The notes beneath the pieces are model-generated. The model was not told where the DNA came from, ran no database searches, and saw only the letters and a list, made by a program, of their open reading frames with translations. Below are positions 50,801 through 61,149 of a stretch of DNA of 64,000 nt, piece by piece. The translations under genes were made by a program, and so were the position numbers. Origin of the DNA: Amblyornis subalaris. Its lineage: Eukaryota; Chordata; Aves; Passeriformes; Ptilonorhynchidae. Each line of letters opens with the position of its first letter. Positions within the stretch are counted from its first letter, which is position 1. Where the stretch lies: assembly GCA_018881555.1 (NCBI GenBank), contig JACAXG010000262.1, forward strand, positions 66,665 to 130,664. The letters run 5' to 3'.

Positions 50801-50843
50801 CCTCCTGACTGTGGCACACACAGTGCTTGTGCAGACTTTGTAG
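44685..50843 (+). CDS. TMPRSS12: TMPRSS12, S1-family serine protease
   Basis: A trypsin-fold serine protease; TMPRSS12 is a mainly testis-expressed, membrane-attached protease in vertebrates. Five exons give 316 residues (human 348). Order: signal peptide with a six-Leu core (residues 1-22), short propeptide with Cys32, IVGG start at 46, triad His91 (TAGHC), Asp140 (ENDIA), Ser238 (GDSGGP), and a hydrophobic C-terminal tail ([18 protein letters not shown]) fit for a GPI or membrane anchor. Asp232, six before the Ser, predicts trypsin-like preference for Arg/Lys. Odd points: the residue before IVGG is Trp, not Arg/Lys, and the His motif is TAGHC, not TAAHC. Splice phases agree across all exons. 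Identification rests on domain layout and on the neighbours METTL7A and ATF1. Confidence 0.9.
45108..45552 (-). repeat. CR1 copy in TMPRSS12 intron 1
   Basis: Reverse strand, about 440 nt: CACCCCCTGCCATGGGCAGG to internal TTCTCACAGCAGAGCTGCTC. The 3' tail is missing. Confidence 0.9.
45569..45680. repeat. A/C-rich low-complexity stretch
   Basis: Runs of AAAAACC, CCAAACAAACAACC and similar with one N; purine-poor on neither strand but very low in T. It lies just upstream of TMPRSS12 exon 2. Confidence 0.7.
45748..45946 (+). CDS. TMPRSS12: TMPRSS12 exon 2, activation site and catalytic His
   Basis: 199 nt. It encodes [15 protein letters not shown], then [20 protein letters not shown] and LTAGHC with catalytic His91. 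Acceptor TTGCAG|AGTGT, donor AGGAC|GTATGT. Cys32 would pair with Cys160 (PTCLP), tethering the propeptide. Confidence 0.92.
46015..46187 (+). repeat. CR1 internal fragment
   Basis: GCAAGGAGGCCATGGGCATC, CCAGTTCTGGGCTCTCACAG, GAGCGTGTCCAGAGCTGGGA match the same internal part as in the 54.8-kb copy. In TMPRSS12 intron 2. Confidence 0.7.
46188..46326 (-). repeat. CR1 fragment, opposite orientation to its neighbour
   Basis: GACCTCCAAGACCGTCGAGT, CACCTCAAGGGATGGGGACT. It abuts the plus-strand fragment ending at 46187. Confidence 0.83.
47617..47848 (+). repeat. CR1 3' end
   Basis: GGGTTAGACGGAATATTGGG start, CCAGGATTCCATGATTCCAT end. In TMPRSS12 intron 2, ending about 50 nt before exon 3. Confidence 0.9.
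47897..48168 (+). CDS. TMPRSS12: TMPRSS12 exon 3, catalytic Asp
   Basis: 272 nt. It encodes [34 protein letters not shown] with catalytic Asp140, and CYISGWGRT. Acceptor TCGCAG|GGATCC, donor AAGG|GTAATG. A glycosylation sequon (NSS) precedes the Cys. Confidence 0.92.
48324..48560 (+). repeat. CR1 3' end with a 22-nt insert matching TMPRSS12 exon 3
   Basis: CR1 from AGGGCAGGTTCCGATTAGGT to ACCATTATGTGATTCTCACT. At 48376-48397 the expected GCCCTGGCACAGG is replaced by sequence matching exon 3 (47957-47978). In TMPRSS12 intron 3. Confidence 0.85.
49223..49365 (+). CDS. TMPRSS12: TMPRSS12 exon 4
   Basis: 143 nt. It encodes [36 protein letters not shown]. The Asp of TDTCQ is the S1-pocket residue. 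Acceptor TTCAAG|GTAAA, donor TGCCAG|GTGAGA, phase 0. Confidence 0.92.
50209..50410 (+). repeat. CR1 3' end, CATGGAAAGG subfamily
   Basis: AGAATCAGGAGGAATTTCTC start, GGTGGTGGAGTCCCCATCCC, TTTTCCAACCTCAGGGGTTT end. In TMPRSS12 intron 4. Confidence 0.88.
50598..50843 (+). CDS. TMPRSS12: TMPRSS12 exon 5, catalytic Ser and C-terminal tail
   Basis: 246 nt including the stop. It begins [20 protein letters not shown] with catalytic Ser238, continues [20 protein letters not shown] and ends in an 18-residue hydrophobic tail. Acceptor TTTCTAG|GGC. Confidence 0.93.
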   Translation, partial: GDSGGPLVCYHPDTDRFYLIGIASFGVGCGRPKYPGVYVRLSQYRKWIKAKLLLTNKARNPVSTTLTILLTVAHTVLVQTL

Positions 50844-50924
50844 AGGGACAAACCATTGTGTCATCCTCATGGAGGTCTGTTCTGCCTGGGAAAGCTTAAA
50901 AAAATGAGCTCCCTCCTGACTCAC

Positions 50925-50930
50925 AATAAA
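50925..50930 (+). promoter_or_regulatory. TMPRSS12: Poly(A) signal AATAAA of TMPRSS12
   Basis: It lies 82 nt after the stop codon on the gene's strand, a typical position for a short 3' UTR. Confidence 0.6.
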
Positions 50931-50943
50931 ATCAAGAGCCAAA

Positions 50944-53900
50944 GGATGTGCACTTACTTTTTAGGAGTCGAGTTTGGAATTGTATTTTTTGTTTCCTGCC
51001 TCTGATATCCACACTGACAGTAGAGGAAATGGAAAAAGCCTTGACCCCAATAATGAAAATTGAATATAGAAATGTTATCAACTGGAAACACTTTCTTCCC
51101 ACCCTATTTCTGTGCTTTTCCAGCCATCAGAAGGTTAAATACACTCGATGATGCCACCAGGGTTTGGGGAGGGCAGATGCTCCCTCTGCCGGGTAAAAAC
51201 CAGCAGAGCACACAAAGGCTTTAATTAACAATGTAATTAACCAAACCTTAACTGTGGCTCAGCTTATTAAAAACTAAGATGGTAAGAAAACCCTGCAGAA
51301 AGTAAAAGCTGTTCTGCACTCATGATTTTTAGCACTGGCAGGTGTATACAAGTGCCATTTCATCCACTAAAATTGACTATTATTTATTCCTGGCTGTCAT
51401 AAGACCCGATCCTATGCAGATATTCACACCTGGTCAGCACCACTGCAGCTCTACCTTCATTAAAAATAAATAGGGACCATCAGAATTATAATATTTTGGC
51501 GACTTTATTTACCAAGATCAAAATTTGCAACCATTAATTGTTTCAACAAGTATTTACAATTCATGGAAAGCACAGACTGTTTGGAACCAACCAGGAGAAC
51601 AGCATCAGCTGCTGCATCTCTCACCCTCAGGAATGAGATTTTACTCTCTACAATTGAGATTTTAAAGTAGATTCAAACTAAGAACTTCATGATCAGTGAT
51701 TAAAGAGCGAACTTGTGTTACTGTTTAATACTCCCATGACGAAAAATCAGCTGTTCTTCCCAACACACTATTTTAAGAGTATAAAAATTGACCTCCTGGT
51801 GTGTCTGGCAGGACAGGTGCTTCCCTTGCTGGATACAGAAAGAACTGGCCACCAGGTTTTTACAGTCTTAACACTTGATAGTTTTTGTTTATTATTATTA
51901 TTATTCCATATTACAAAAGAAAAAGGAGAACACACAGTGAGGATCAGCTACCACAGAGTTCCCAAATTAGTTCAGAACTATAGGTCAAACCCTCTGACAC
52001 ATGCCAGGTAACACACCTGAGGGGAGAAAAGGTCCAATTCTCTGAGGTGCATGTTCCAGGCACATTCCAGACTGTTCAATTTTCCTGAAATTCCACCAAA
52101 GAAACAGGAAGCACCGACACCTCTCCAGGAGCAGCTCCCTCAGTTTACAACTTTCTCAACCTTATTTCTGATGTGCCACAAAGCTCTTTTCTGACACGAC
52201 GGCAACCGGGAGTCACACTCCAGCCTGGCCTAAAGGAAAGGCATCGGGACTTGTGTCCACAACAATCAGAGATTTAGGAAAAAAAATATCCTTTTCTAGC
52301 CCACTAACCAGGAGACTGTGGAATGCAGATTCCTCATGGCAAAGAGCTCTGCTTGCTACAAGTCCATTAATTCCCAAAGGAGTAAAATAAAAAAAAGTGA
52401 TTGACCATGGGATAAGCATTACACATCCAGGGAGGGAGCGCAGCTTGGAATTCCATCCAGATCCAAGCTAGCACAACACACACAGAGCTCTAACACCTTG
52501 GAACAGCACAGTCCATAGTGTAATTCCCACTGACAAAACTGGAAGCAGGATTCAATCCCAGCTATGGAAATGGTCTGTTTATTACTCATGCAAGAAGCAC
52601 TGCGGTCACCTACAGCACCTGCCCAAGACCACAGACTGACCACCAGGACCACGGCCAGCCCAGAAGGATCCTGGCTTGAGCACCAGGGTCACATCCTGCC
52701 CAGGACCGTGTCCTCACCAGGACCATGTCGTGCCCACCAAGCCCACAGCCAGACAGCTCTGGGGATCTCCAAGACTGGAGATTCCCCACCCAAGAGAGTC
52801 CTGATCATGTCAAACATTTGATTTTCACCTGTAACAAATTAAAATTGCACAAACTGGACTCTCTGACACAATCAGATCTAATGTGCAGATATTGTCAACT
52901 TTGGGGAGTAAAAAGCCCTAATTTCTTTTCTTTTTATTCTCTTTTTTTTTCCCAATACTCTTTAGGATCCAGTTTTTTTGCAAGTTGCCTACAGACATAC
53001 AAAATTAATTCAAGTATCTCCTACACCAAAGAGGATCTCATTTGACTTTGTACTATCCATAAAAATATATCCTTGAAAATCTGGTTCACAAAATATTTCA
53101 TTTGGTTACTAAAATGAAATATATAAACTGTCAAAATACGTATAGAAACTCAATTTCAGGTTTTGTAAAGATCACGATTTAGCTACAAAATATACCAACC
53201 ATCTCCCTGTTTGCAATATAATATTTGCTTACAAAGACACCGTTACTTTGCAAAATAGCTCCTACCTTACAAAATTAGGCTGGAAATTGTAAATTTGCAC
53301 TACTTCCAGCAATAAACCAGAGATTAGAACCTCATAACCCTTTGGTATAGATCTTCCATTTTTTACTTCATCATTTTTCTTCCATTTGGTTTCATGTTCC
53401 AAAGCCCAGAAGAATCCCCAGCCAGGACAAGCACAGAGTGTTTAATTGTAGATATGATCAGCACACAATTTAATGACGTTTCTCATGCCCAGAACTAAGA
53501 ACAAACTCTTGCAAAATTAAACTTTCAGAAGTTTAATTCCAGAAATTCTTCAGAACTTTTGTCACCAGTCCTTGTCCCTCACACTGTGCTTTAAAATCAC
53601 TGATGTGTTGAATTCTTTAAGAAAATCAACACAAATTTCTGTGCCTCAGACATTTCCAGGACCAGGCCTCTCGCTGCCTTCTGCAGATCCTTCCCTAATC
53701 TGATAAACACAGCAAACATGGAAAAAAATCATCCCAACTTTTTAAATTGTCATCTGAGAAAGAGTAAAAACATAATTTATACCTTGAGCAATGTATCAGC
53801 TTTTTTATCATCTGCACCTGTAAACACCAACTTACAGGTTAAAATAAAAATATTTACAGACACATAACTGAAGGAAAAAGGCTTGAAAAAGAGTAAGAAA

Positions 53901-54317
53901 TCAAAACATACACTGGTTATAAATGTTACTAATAATGTCGGCTATGGCAAGGATTCCGTTTCATTCACGTTTTCTTTGTGACGAAATTTTGCCTCCCTTA
54001 TTAGAGGTATTTGTAGGAATTCTCAAAGAAACTCTCATCACCTGCCTCGCCACATGTGACTGTCTTTCCACTGTAGCTGCAATCTTGAATTTATCAGTTT
54101 CCAGTTGTGCCAGCAGGAATTTTGGTGAGGTTTTCTTGTTTCCTGTTTGTACTTTGTCACCAACATGTTGTAAATAAAATCTATACAGTCTTTGAGCTGT
54201 GAAATCTAGGTAGAAAAGTTTCATTTTTGACCTTTCATCTAGTTTAAAAAATTCAGTATAAAAAAAAAATTCTCCTCTGATATTTCACCAGTCCCCAAAG
54301 GTTTTTACCTTCTCTTC
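50944..54317. other. Convergent intergenic region and ATF1 3' UTR
   Basis: 3.4 kb of AT-rich, CR1-free sequence between the tail-to-tail TMPRSS12 and ATF1. Its right part should be the ATF1 3' UTR: minus-strand AATAAA signals occur near 52933 and 52577. No open frame here resembles a known family. Confidence 0.5.
52933..52938 (-). promoter_or_regulatory. Candidate poly(A) signal for ATF1
   Basis: Minus-strand AATAAA about 1.4 kb after the ATF1 stop. Other candidates exist nearby, so the real site is uncertain. Confidence 0.3.
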
Positions 54318-54462
54318 TTACACACTTTTATGACAGTAGAGATCTTTCAAAGTTTTTAGCTCTTCAATTAGAGTTTTGTTCTGATTTTCCAGGACTGCCA
54401 CTCGATTTTCCAGACATTTCACATACTCCTTCTTCTTCCTACGGCATTCCCGGGCGGCTTCT
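54318..54462 (-). CDS. ATF1: ATF1 last exon, bZIP and stop
   Basis: 145 nt including TAA: REAARECRRKKKEYVKCLEN, then zipper RVAVLENQNKTLIEELKTL and LYCHKSV. Acceptor TTGCAG|AGAAG. The LYCHKS ending is CREB-like rather than the human ATF1 LYSNKS. Confidence 0.95.
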
Positions 54463-57400
54463 CTGCAACAGACAAGCAGAGTTATTTATTTTAAATGTGA
54501 GATCTATTTTCTGAATGTCACAACACTGACCAATACAAGACAGCTGAACTGCAGTGAGGAACAAAACAGAGCCAAGACTGCCCGAGGAGAGTGGGAAATT
54601 CAGCAGGATCTGGTAACACACATAGCAGACAATCTGCAGGGGAAACCCAGTTTTGGTTTCTCCACACCATGAGAGTCGAGGGAGCATGTCTGCGTCACAA
54701 TTTCCCATGTTTGGGTCAGAATCTCCTGCAAACCTGGGTGTGCTCAGGTGGGGAAGGAGGCCAAGGGCACCTGGGCTGTACCAGCCACGGCGTGGGCACA
54801 GCACCAGGGCAGGACTGTGCCCCTCTGTTGGGCACTGTTGAGGCCCCTCCAGTTCTGGACCCTCACTGCAAGAGAAACATGGAGGGGCTGGAGCATATCC
54901 AGAGCCGGGAATGAAGCTAAGGAAGCGGCTGGAGCAGCAGGAGAGGGGTCTGGAGAACTCCTGAGGGAGCTGGGGGAGCTCAGCCTGGAGAAAAGGAGGC
55001 TCAGGGGGGACCTTCTGGCTCTCCACAACTCCCTGACAGGAGAGTGCAGTCAGGTGGGGTTAGGATCTGCTCCCAGGGAACAAGGGACAGGATGAGAGGG
55101 AACAATCTCAAGCTGTACCAGGGGAGGTTCAGATTGGACATTAGGAGGAATTTCTTCATGGAAAGGGTGGTCAGGCATTGGAAGGGGCTGCTCAGGGAAG
55201 CGGTGGAGTCCCCATTCCTGGAGGTGTCCAAGGAACGACTGGACATGGCACTCAGGACTTTGGTGGAGATCTGTCACAGGTTGGACATGAGGATCCTGGA
55301 GGCCTTTTCCAACCTCAGTGATTCCATGATTTCAGTACATTAAGCTCACCAACCTGAGCAGTTCAGGTGCACTCACGTACCTGTTCTTCATCAGCCTGAT
55401 CTCTCGTTTCAACTGTGGATCATCCGTCTTGCTCGTCTGCGACGTCAGAGTGACAGGGGACGTCATCACCACGGTCTGGGGCAGGGAGGAGGTGGTGGGC
55501 GTGGTGCGGATCTGGTACGTCTGCATGTCTCCAGAGGCAGCTGGGGACACCAAACAGGGCAGCGTTAGCAGGTGACACCTGCGGTGACAGGGGGGTAACC
55601 GTGTCCCCAGGGAGTACTCACTCTGCACCACCACCTGGTTGCTGGGCACCAGGATCTGCTGCCCATCCGAGGTCTGGGCGTACTGCAGGATGGTGGTCCC
55701 GGGCTGGGAGCCGCCGGCGTTGGCCATGGTCAGTGTCTGCAGCCCCTGCACCCCATCTGCCCCTGGCCCTGCCAGCTGCAGCCCGTTGGCTGCGATGGCG
55801 ACTGCAAGGGAAGGAACATGGACAACAGGATTTGCAGCTGTACAGTATAAAATACAGGTAAATCACAGAATCCTGGAATGGGTTGGGTTGGAAGGGACCT
55901 TAAAACCCATCCAGTCCCACCCCTGCCATGGGCAGGGACACCTTCCACTATCCCAGGTTGTTCCAAGCCTCGTCCAACCCGGCCTCGGACACTTCCAGGG
56001 TTGGGGCATCCTCTGGGAAATCCATCATGGCAGGGTGGGGCAGCCACAGCTTCTCTGGGCAATCTGTGCCAGGCCTCACCACCCTCACAGGATGGAGAGA
56101 AGCTGGTGTGGAGCACCATAAATACCAAGAGGTAACATCAAAGGAACAAATCCTAGTTTTCTGCTACCTCCCTGATACCACAGGAACCTTTCAGTGTGGC
56201 CTATGACATATATATATATAATATATAATATATAATATATATAGGTGTCTTTGCTGATCTGACATTTTGGATTAAACCCAGCAAAGAGCATTGCTGTGTG
56301 CTTCAAACCAACCCCCTTAAATGTCTTGTTTTAACATGCAAAAATTAAGACTACAAAGCACTGAATTTATCTGAACTCTGTAGATACCAGTTACTTCTAT
56401 GTACTAACTTTATTGACTACTAGATAATAACCAACTTTCGTGCTTCATCTTAATCAAATATGTAACAAAATCTGTATTTTGAGGCAAGCTGAATAAAAAC
56501 TCTGCTGATATGTTGGGTAACATACTGTACTGTCCAGTGCTTGTCTGGTAGATGGGCGTGGGAACGGACATGGAGGTGACAGTGGAGACCCCAGGACTTT
56601 CGTCATCTCCTTTTCTATCCCGTGTGTCTTCAGAGGAAAGATCTTTCAAAATTTTTCTGTGAAAAAAGGAGTTTGACATTTGACTACACTCCTCACTTCA
56701 ATAAAATGATACAACTGAGTAAAATTACAGCTGGTGAACATTTAGCCCTGTACAAAATCCTGCTGAGGCCAATCTCCAGTTAGTAGAGTCAAAGTTTCCT
56801 TGCAGCAATGATGGCCCAGGACGTTCAGTGCATGAACAGATTCACTGCATGTTTCAAGAGAAAGGAGACAACTTGGAAATCGACAGAATATCAGAAACCA
56901 TGGGAAGAGGCTGTTGTTTTGGTTTCAGATAAAAACACCAAGTGTATCACACCCGTACCGGTATGACGGACGACGAGCCAAGATGCCTCGAGCCTTCTGT
57001 GAGGAGCCAATGCTGTCTGAGGAGTCCTGAGAATCCTCACTCTCAGACAAGGAAGATACCTGGTGAGAAAGGGAACAGAACACCAGTGACGTACAGGACA
57101 AACACAGAAAGCACCTGAAATCGTTTCTGTAGAAGAGGAACAGTCGGGTTTGTTGGTGAGAATGTAGGAGTCCAATGTAATAGTACTTAAGGCAGCAGCA
57201 TATCAGGGAGTAAATATGCAAAGTACTATCTACAATTTTCTTTCTTCCACTGTGTGCTTATCCAGGTCAAAGTGTTATTTTGTCTCTGATGCTCCTTATT
57301 AGCGAACAAAACATTTATTTGTTCTTATCTGTGTGCCAGCAACAGAGTCCAGAGGAATGCACAGAGCTCTGGGAAAAGCCTCTCACTGAACTGCAGAGAC

Positions 57401-59839
57401 AGAGCAGCCTGTGATCAGCAAGGACAAAAAACTGCTCGTTTTGTACTTTTTTTCCCCCAACAAGGCCACAATGTTCATAAATTAGGAATCCAGTCAGTGG
57501 GGACTCTGCAACCAGGGGGAAGGAAAAGGAAAGGGATTAACAAAGACACAAGCACCGACAACCGACCGAGGCAGATGCTCGACTGCTTTCAGCAGTGACA
57601 CATGTTCTCCTCTTCCTGCTCTGATGTTACAGCACTGACAGCTGACAATCCCTTCCAGGTTTGCTTCTCACGTCTTGTCAGTTTACAGTGTGGTATGAGG
57701 AGAGGAGCATGGGACAAGGATCAGGGACAAATTCCTGGGTTTTAGGGCAGCTCCTCCCTTGCCTGGCTGCCAGGGCAGTGGTTTCCTAGTGGAACTCCAG
57801 GGCCCCAAGGGCTCTGCAGCAGGGACTGAGTGGAGCAGGAACACACTCACTGGAACTCCCCGGGCACCTCTCAGAAGTGACTTGTACAAAAGTCACACAG
57901 CAAGTGAGTAAGAGACACAAGCAGAGACTTGGGCACCACAGAAAGGGAGTTACAGCATGAGTGAGCACCCAGCAGCTCATTCCCCCTCACGCAGCTCCAC
58001 CTCTCCCAAACACTCATTTTAATCCATTATTGAATTATTCTGTAATTCCCCTCTCCCCTCTGGGTGTCAGACCCCACCTGAATGTCTGCCAGGGCACCAA
58101 CTACAGAGCTGTGGGCTGGATTTTTTAATAAAGGGAGACAGCATCAAATGGTTTCATTTCGACTCCAAATGCAACTTCAGCACTAGGAATAATTTCAAGC
58201 CCAAATGAGGGATGTTGTATCCCACAGGACTGCCCTTGGATTGCTCACTGTCTCTCACAGCAGGGCACAAAGGCAGCTGAGTCAGAGAAGCCTTTGCACA
58301 TCTTTTCACATCTTCTCACCTACATAACTGCAGATTTGGGGTATTTAAAGCCATTCTGGAGTTACCTGCACGGTTTGCACCTGAGGGGAGTGGATCACAG
58401 AGGAGGACTGAGCTGTCTGAATGACTCCCTGGACCTGGACTTGCTCTCCAGGAAGCTGAACGACTGTGAGGGGAGCAGAACCTCTGAGAGACATCTACAA
58501 CAGACCAAAAACCATCAGTAAAACCTTTGTGCCACAGGACTCAGGAAGTGCAACACGTGTAGGAAAACTGGTGGAGAACAAGCATTAGCAGAAGCTTCTT
58601 TTAATTCTAATTAAGTCACAAAAGTACCTTTAAAGATGCACATTTTGAGACAGCATTTGCATATGAAAAAGGCTGAAACAGTTTGTTATTTCCTTTGGTT
58701 GGGGAAACGTCAGCTATGGCATTATGTCACATAATCAAATATGCGATATTATGTAACATACTAAGATTAAAAACATGAAAATGCTTCAACTTCCTAGAGG
58801 GCTTGTAGTTTTGATGTTGAACTCACACAAATCTTTGCACTTTAATTCAATTTGTATTGTTCACATTTCCACATGTTCACAAAACAAAAATAATTCAAGT
58901 TATGCATGTAAATCGTAAGTAAATAACCACTTGCCTCATCAAATTTTTTCACTACTTCTATTAATCTGGAATTCATGATAAAATGAAGGGATCATTAAAA
59001 CATGCACACAGAGCTGAATTTCCATTTAATGCTACTTTTGTACCATAACTCNAAATTTTAAGGGACATTCAGAACTTTATATAAAAACAGATCAGAAAAC
59101 CAGCCTGGAAACAAACCCCAGGATACCTGCTGGTATTCTCTCCTCTCCTATATGTAAATTTTGTATCAAAATCCCAACTGCCTCCACAGGGTAAACAGTG
59201 GATGAGCTGCAAAACATTTCTGTTTCCCAGGAAAACCCTCCTGGAAGGATTCACACTCTCACCAATCCTGAGGGATTCAGGTTAAAGCTCTGACAGCGAC
59301 GCTTCCTTGGAGGAAGAATCTCAAATTTTCAACTTCATATGGTTTATTATATTAAGTATGTTCAAGTTGGGCTAAAATCCCAGTGTTTCCATGGTGCTGA
59401 GTACCCAGGATTGCTGCTACTACAAAAGCAGCTGGAAATGTTTTTTCTAAGGAAAAAATGAAACCAGGCCCTCATTATATTTCTGAGCTGCTCCTGTGGT
59501 TAACTAACCCCAACTCTGGGCTGCGCTGCTGCATTGTACAAGCACAGAAATAAGCATTTTAACAGTTTTAAATTAATTTTATGTCATCCACCATCAAACA
59601 AACACTTTTTTTTTAACCTCTGTTTTTTCTTCTCTGTGTGCTTCTAACAACGGATCTATAGTTTGTAGCACATAAAAACTGGCTCTGAACTCCCTGATAT
59701 GTTTGCTGAGATCCAGCCCAGGCTTTACCTGTTGAGCAATATGAGAGAGCTGAGCTGCCTGGAGGGTTGTACCTTGTACGGCCGAGGGCTGGGACGTCAC
59801 TGAGCTGCTGCTGCCGCCCTTGTGCACCTCTTCCATCAT
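54318..59839 (-). CDS. ATF1: ATF1, CREB-family bZIP transcription factor
   Basis: It binds cAMP response elements as a homodimer or with CREB and recruits CBP after phosphorylation. Seven coding exons give 318 residues, or 275 if the Q1-like exon is skipped (human ATF1 271). Order: N-terminus MMEEVHKGG to LSHIAQQ (1-37); Q1-like exon (38-80); kinase-inducible domain with ARRPSYR (Ser112, equivalent to Ser63 of human ATF1 and Ser133 of CREB); Q2 region with DGVQGLQTLTM, TILQYAQTSDGQQILVPSNQ; basic region KNREAARECRRKKK; Leu zipper ending LKDLYCHKSV. DPQLKREIRLMKNR and LSESEDSQDSSDS favour ATF1 over CREB1 and CREM. The second Met (59836) could also start. 5' UTR exons and the promoter lie upstream, at or past the right edge. 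Confidence 0.95.
54744..55333 (+). repeat. CR1 copy, about 590 nt
   Basis: Internal GGGGCTGGAGCATATCCAGA, GCTCAGCCTGGAGAAAAGGA, 3' end CCTCAGTGATTCCATGATTT. It lies between the last two ATF1 exons. Confidence 0.9.
55381..55540 (-). CDS. ATF1: ATF1 exon leading into the basic region
   Basis: 160 nt: ASGDMQTYQIRTTPTTSSLP, QTVVMTSPVTLTSQ, KTDDPQLKREIRLMKN. Acceptor CCCCAG|CTGCC, donor AACAG|GTACGT. Confidence 0.95.
55622..55801 (-). CDS. ATF1: ATF1 exon, Q2 activation region
   Basis: 180 nt: IAIAANGLQLAGPGADGVQG, LQTLTMANAGGSQPG, TILQYAQTSDGQQILVPSNQ, VVVQ. Acceptor TTGCAG|TCGCC, donor CAGA|GTGAGT. Confidence 0.95.
55861..56100 (-). repeat. CR1 3' end with a 43-nt insertion
   Basis: Reverse strand: ATCACAGAATCCTGGAATGG tail; extra GGCATCCTCTGGGAAATCCA interrupts the GGGGCAGCCACAG stretch. 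In an ATF1 intron. Confidence 0.88.
56206..56243. repeat. (TA)n microsatellite
   Basis: TATATATATATAATATATAA-type run in an ATF1 intron. Confidence 0.9.
56526..56656 (-). CDS. ATF1: ATF1 exon, end of KID and linker
   Basis: 131 nt: KILKDLSSEDTRDRKGDDES then TSMSVPTPIYQTSTGQY. Acceptor TCACAG|AAAAA, donor TACA|GTATGT. The joint to the next exon restores QYIAIA. Confidence 0.94.
56959..57059 (-). CDS. ATF1: ATF1 exon with the kinase-inducible domain
   Basis: 101 nt: VSSLSESEDSQDSSDSIGSS, then KARGILARRPSYR. The RRPS motif is the PKA site. Acceptor CACCAG|GTATC, donor TACCG|GTACGG. Confidence 0.95.
58366..58494 (-). CDS. ATF1: ATF1 Q1-like exon (129 nt, in frame)
   Basis: Acceptor TTGTAG|ATG, donor GTGCAG|GTAACT, phase 0 at both ends, 43 codons. 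It encodes LTVVQLPGEQVQVQGVIQTA and SSVIHSPQVQTVQ, closely matching the CREB1 Q1 activation segment (VQLP.GQ.VQVHGVIQ, VIQSPQVQTVQ). Human ATF1 lacks this segment. Whether transcripts include it cannot be told from DNA. Confidence 0.85.
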
Positions 59840-59842
59840 CAG
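59729..59842 (-). CDS. ATF1: ATF1 coding exon 1
   Basis: Acceptor CTTGTAG|CTG, then ATG at 59839: MMEEVHKGGSSSSVTSQPSA and LSHIAQQ, donor CAACAG|GTAAAG, phase 0. The acceptor just before ATG shows that an upstream noncoding exon exists. Confidence 0.92.
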
Positions 59843-60215
59843 CTACAAGAAAACCAGTTAAATCCAGTTAGCAATGAATTTGGACAGCAGACAGATGCCC
59901 AGTTCCACCAGTGTTTTATAACCTCAGCACCTGATGCTTTTGGTCTTATTTGGACATGTTCAATGAGCTCTCTGCCGCCAATGTCACCGTTATTAAGGCA
60001 CAGCACAGATTTTTGTCACTTCCCATTGACACCTTGAGCCCTGTTGTGCCTCCTCGAGGGGATATGTGGGGAGGGACACAGTGGGACCTTGCCCTGCTCA
60101 TCGCTGTGGGTTTGGGCAGATTAAGACCCACACCTGGGGGCACCTCCCAAGGCCTGGAAGCAGCAGGAGCCTCAGTCTGGAACAGGAACAGGTTTGGTCT
60201 GTGCTGTAAAGGACA

Positions 60216-60480
60216 CACGGAATCATGGATTGGTTTGGGTTGGGAGGCACCTTAAAGCCCATCCTGTCCCACCCCCTGCCATGGGCAGAACACCTTCCAC
60301 TATCCCAGGTTGCTCCAAGCTCCATCCAACTTGGCCTTGGACACTTCCAGGGATGGGGCAGCCACAGCTTCTGCAGGCAATCTGTGCCAGAACCTCACCA
60401 CCCTCACAGCCAATATCCCATCCTATTACAATCCCATTAATATCCAATTCCTAATATTCCATCTAACCCTGCTCTCTTTC
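60216..60480 (-). repeat. CR1 3' end, left arm of an inverted pair
   Basis: Reverse strand: GGAATCATGGATTGGTTTGG tail, ACTTCCAGGGATGGGGCAGC. It is internally rearranged near 60410-60460, where a CCAATATCC-type motif is repeated. Confidence 0.88.
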
Positions 60481-61149
60481 AGTTTGAAGGAAGATCCAGG
60501 AAGCAAACCAAGATTCTTTATACTAAAGACTATCTCTCTCTAAGATAATTTTCAAAAATATTTTAGCCAAGCCACCAGCCAAACCTATTTTAGACTATCT
60601 GAAGGTGTATAAAAACAAACCAGGGACTCAAATCAAAGTGGAGAGAACACAGTTTTGAATTTTAAGCCTTGCCAGAGTCACTCTGTCTCGATGTAATGCA
60701 GTCAGCAACACTTCTCTCATGTCTAAGATTTTATATTTAACTGTTCAACGTCTTGCCAGCATTCCCCCTCGGATACGGGGGAATTCAGGGATGCACAAAT
60801 GCAGGTTTCAGCTGGGGGGAGTGGGCGGACCAGCCTGGAGCATTAAAAGCTGACGGGTGAGTGTTAAACATTTTGTCACAGAAGGTTTGAAAGTGTTGAA
60901 AGGACAGTTGCTATGAGACTGGAAATTACATTTCTTTCTGTGGAAATGTGAGTCATTGATTTTTCCCTGCTGAGCGGAACCGCAGCGCGCGGCCCAATGA
61001 ACGCTCTGAGGGGGAAGAGTCCACCAGGAGCAGACTCCTGCTCCTGCATCCTCACTGCTCTGAGGGGTCCTGCTGCAGGACTCCCCAAATAAGTCACTAA
61101 ATCAGGGCTTTGTAGGGAGAAAACTAGTGGCTGGGTGATACAAGAAACC

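Noticed and set aside
51436..51456. RE1/NRSF site GTCAGCACCACTGCAGCTC
   Set aside because: The left half matches but the right half GGACAGC is not present.
53923..54177. 84-codon plus-strand frame antisense to the ATF1 3' end
   Set aside because: It is AT-rich 3' UTR sequence on the opposite strand with no domain.
60970..61015. CCAAT/GC patch as the ATF1 promoter
   Set aside because: Too short and isolated, with no minus-strand donor nearby; the CpG-rich right edge is a better candidate.
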